Shown one piece after another: positions 5,757-6,611 of a stretch of 6,611 bases of DNA. The translations under genes and the position numbers were made by a program. This DNA is from Opitutia bacterium. Lineage in GTDB: Bacteria; Verrucomicrobiota; Verrucomicrobiia; Opitutales; JANYDI01. The stretch spans positions 1 to 6,611 of the forward strand of contig JANYDI010000151.1 in NCBI GenBank assembly GCA_025363695.1, given 5' to 3'. The notes below the pieces were generated by a model. It saw nothing but the letters and a program-made list of their open reading frames with translations, did no database searches and had not been told where the DNA came from. Numbering within the stretch: position 1 is the first letter of the stretch; each line of letters begins with the position of its first letter.

Positions 5757-6334
5757 AATCCTCCAACAAAACACCTTTAACACCTTTAAGAGAAATGGAA
5801 GCCTTTTTGAAAGAAGAGGAATTTGAAGCCGAGGTCATTTTACCGGATAATGGCGGCACCTGCGAGCGTCTAGTATTTGGCTTAGGCACGGATGACGCTA
5901 GTAGAACCTACATGGGCAGCGCTTACTTTATCAATGACCTTACGCAAGCGGCAGGGATTGAAGACGAAGACGATGATGCCATTTTTTTGCAGTTCTTTGC
6001 TGAGCTCCCCATTGAAGTGAGCATAAAACACAAAGATCCTCTGGCGCACTGGCTGCTGAATCTGAGTACGATTTTGCCAGTCGGGAGCTTTAATATGTCG
6101 ATAAACGTTGATAAAATTTCCGTTTATTATGCGTATAATTTGGCCTCCGCTTCCCGTGAGATCGACCCCATGGTCTTCATGGAAGTTATCTCGGTTATGA
6201 TCTCCTTTTGCCACGAATTTGCCACGCTCACCGAGGAAGTCGGTACGGGTAAAAAAGACCTCAAAACAGCCCTGGTTGAGCTCAACGAAAAGGGCATGGC
6301 GGCAGGGGAGGATTTAGACGACGACGAGGAATAG
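5753..6334 (+). CDS. Acidic YbjN/type III chaperone-like protein (193 aa)
   Basis: A small soluble and strongly acidic protein. The segment at 97-160 (LAHWLLNLSTILPVGSFNMSINVDKISVYYAYNL, then a long helix DPMVFMEVISVMISFCHEFATLTEEV) has the pattern of the YbjN family and the related CesT/SycE type III chaperone fold: helix, 'LP.G.F' turn, strand pair, closing helix. An N-terminal helix (12-24) precedes strands, and an Asp/Glu cluster occurs at 70-75. The tail is EDLDDDEE. At 193 residues it is longer than the typical ~130-160-residue class I chaperone. Its start overlaps the stop of the 441-aa gene as ATGA with no Shine-Dalgarno sequence, implying translational coupling and near-equal synthesis. 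Class I chaperones are commonly encoded beside the substrate they bind, so I infer that it binds the 441-aa protein, perhaps shielding its hydrophobic part. Its stop codon lies in the left arm of an inverted repeat. Confidence 0.85.
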   Translation: MKSSNKTPLTPLREMEAFLKEEEFEAEVILPDNGGTCERLVFGLGTDDASRTYMGSAYFINDLTQAAGIEDEDDDAIFLQFFAELPIEVSIKHKDPLAHWLLNLSTILPVGSFNMSINVDKISVYYAYNLASASREIDPMVFMEVISVMISFCHEFATLTEEVGTGKKDLKTALVELNEKGMAAGEDLDDDEE

Positions 6335-6435
6335 GAGCTGCTGTTTTGGTTGATGCTGTGTCGCTGCAGCCCTCGAGTGCAAAAGCACACGTCGGGCTTA
6401 GCTCCTTGCCTGAACCTAAAACAGCAGCTCCTATT
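6330..6435. repeat. Long stem-loop at the end of the two-gene operon
   Basis: An 18-bp perfect inverted repeat (6330-6347 against 6418-6435) continues as GGTT/AACC beyond one unpaired base. The 70-base interior holds a second, imperfect stem (AGCCC/GGGCT and GTGC/GCAC around an AAAA loop). The left arm includes the stop codon of the 193-aa gene. There is no U-tract after the right arm, so it is not a standard intrinsic terminator; it may stabilise the mRNA 3' end or be another mobile palindrome. Its sequence is unrelated to copies A-D. Confidence 0.7.
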
Positions 6436-6463
6436 CGAAACGGCCGGTTTGGAAACGCATTTC

Positions 6464-6478
6464 GATCGCAAAGCGATC
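6464..6478. repeat. Isolated GATCGC-N3-GCGATC palindrome
   Basis: GATCGC-AAA-GCGATC is hairpin 3 of the repeat family (2291-2305, 2625-2639, 3146-3160) with a changed loop, here without hairpins 1 and 2. It may be a remnant of a fifth copy or an independent motif used by the element. Confidence 0.6.
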
Positions 6479-6525
6479 TACCGTCTAGATAGTCAAGAGT
6501 AAAAGTCTAAAATTCATAATTTTCT

Positions 6526-6606
6526 TGGTAAAGTTTGTTGTTTTTTATCATGGAATTTAAGCACACTACCATTTTGCGCATAACGGCAACCAGTGCAACT
6601 TTACCA
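6526..6606. repeat. 10-bp inverted repeat near the right edge
   Basis: TGGTAAAGTT (6526-6535) is the exact inverse of AACTTTACCA (6597-6606). The arms flank the possible partial reading frame at 6550. The short length and the window edge prevent any firm interpretation. Confidence 0.35.
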
Positions 6607-6611
6607 CTTTT
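6550..6611 (+). CDS. Possible start of a further gene (first 20 codons, runs off the window)
   Basis: An open frame beginning MEFKHTTILRITATSATLPL reaches the end of the window. No ribosome binding site is visible, and 20 codons without a stop prove little. A CATAAT at 6515-6520 could be a weak -10 box. I recognise no family. Confidence 0.2.
   Translation, partial: MEFKHTTILRITATSATLPL

Noticed and set aside
6330..6435. Integron attC site, suggested by a palindrome just after a stop codon
   Set aside because: The stem is perfect over 18 bp and lacks the RYYYAAC/GTTRRRY core sites; copies A-D lack them as well.

Overview
The window carries five protein genes and an unusually dense set of palindromic repeats. 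The most likely source is a bacterium of the PVC superphylum, probably an environmental or amoeba-associated Chlamydiota. The reasons are a GlgB that resembles chlamydial branching enzymes, a FloA-type flotillin, a small membrane protein of a kind I associate with PVC genomes, and a pair of genes that looks like a secreted hydrophobic protein with a type III-like chaperone. This placement is an inference; nothing in the window is diagnostic, and Verrucomicrobiota or Lentisphaerota remain possible.

Left part (1-4304, all genes on the minus strand; transcription order floA, a 137-aa membrane/coiled-coil protein, glgB). GlgB (716 aa) is complete, with the full catalytic set. FloA (337 aa) is complete. 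The spaces between these genes are filled almost entirely by a family of ~130-bp multi-hairpin repeats (copies A, B, C, D). Hairpin sequences differ between copies, but the changes are compensatory, so pairing is kept. Between glgB and the 137-aa gene, copies B and C face each other around two inverted REP-like doublets (65 bp identical in inverted orientation), giving a ~575-bp nested near-palindrome centred near 2465. The repeats touch the genes: they supply the stop codons of glgB and of the 137-aa gene, end 12 bp from the glgB start, and appear to have separated a strong Shine-Dalgarno sequence behind floA from the start codon it once served.

Right part (4431-6334, plus strand, divergent from floA). 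A two-gene operon with an ATGA overlap encodes a 441-aa protein with a disordered Ser/Thr/Pro/Ala/Gln-rich N-terminus and Gly/Ala-rich hydrophobic segments, and a 193-aa very acidic protein with a YbjN/type III chaperone-like fold signature. The best working model is a secreted membrane-active effector or translocator with its dedicated chaperone. The operon ends in an 18-bp inverted repeat that contains the stop codon.

The last ~175 bases hold another copy of a short GATCGC-N3-GCGATC palindrome, a 10-bp inverted repeat and possibly the first codons of another gene. I see no tRNA, rRNA, CRISPR array or transposase gene.
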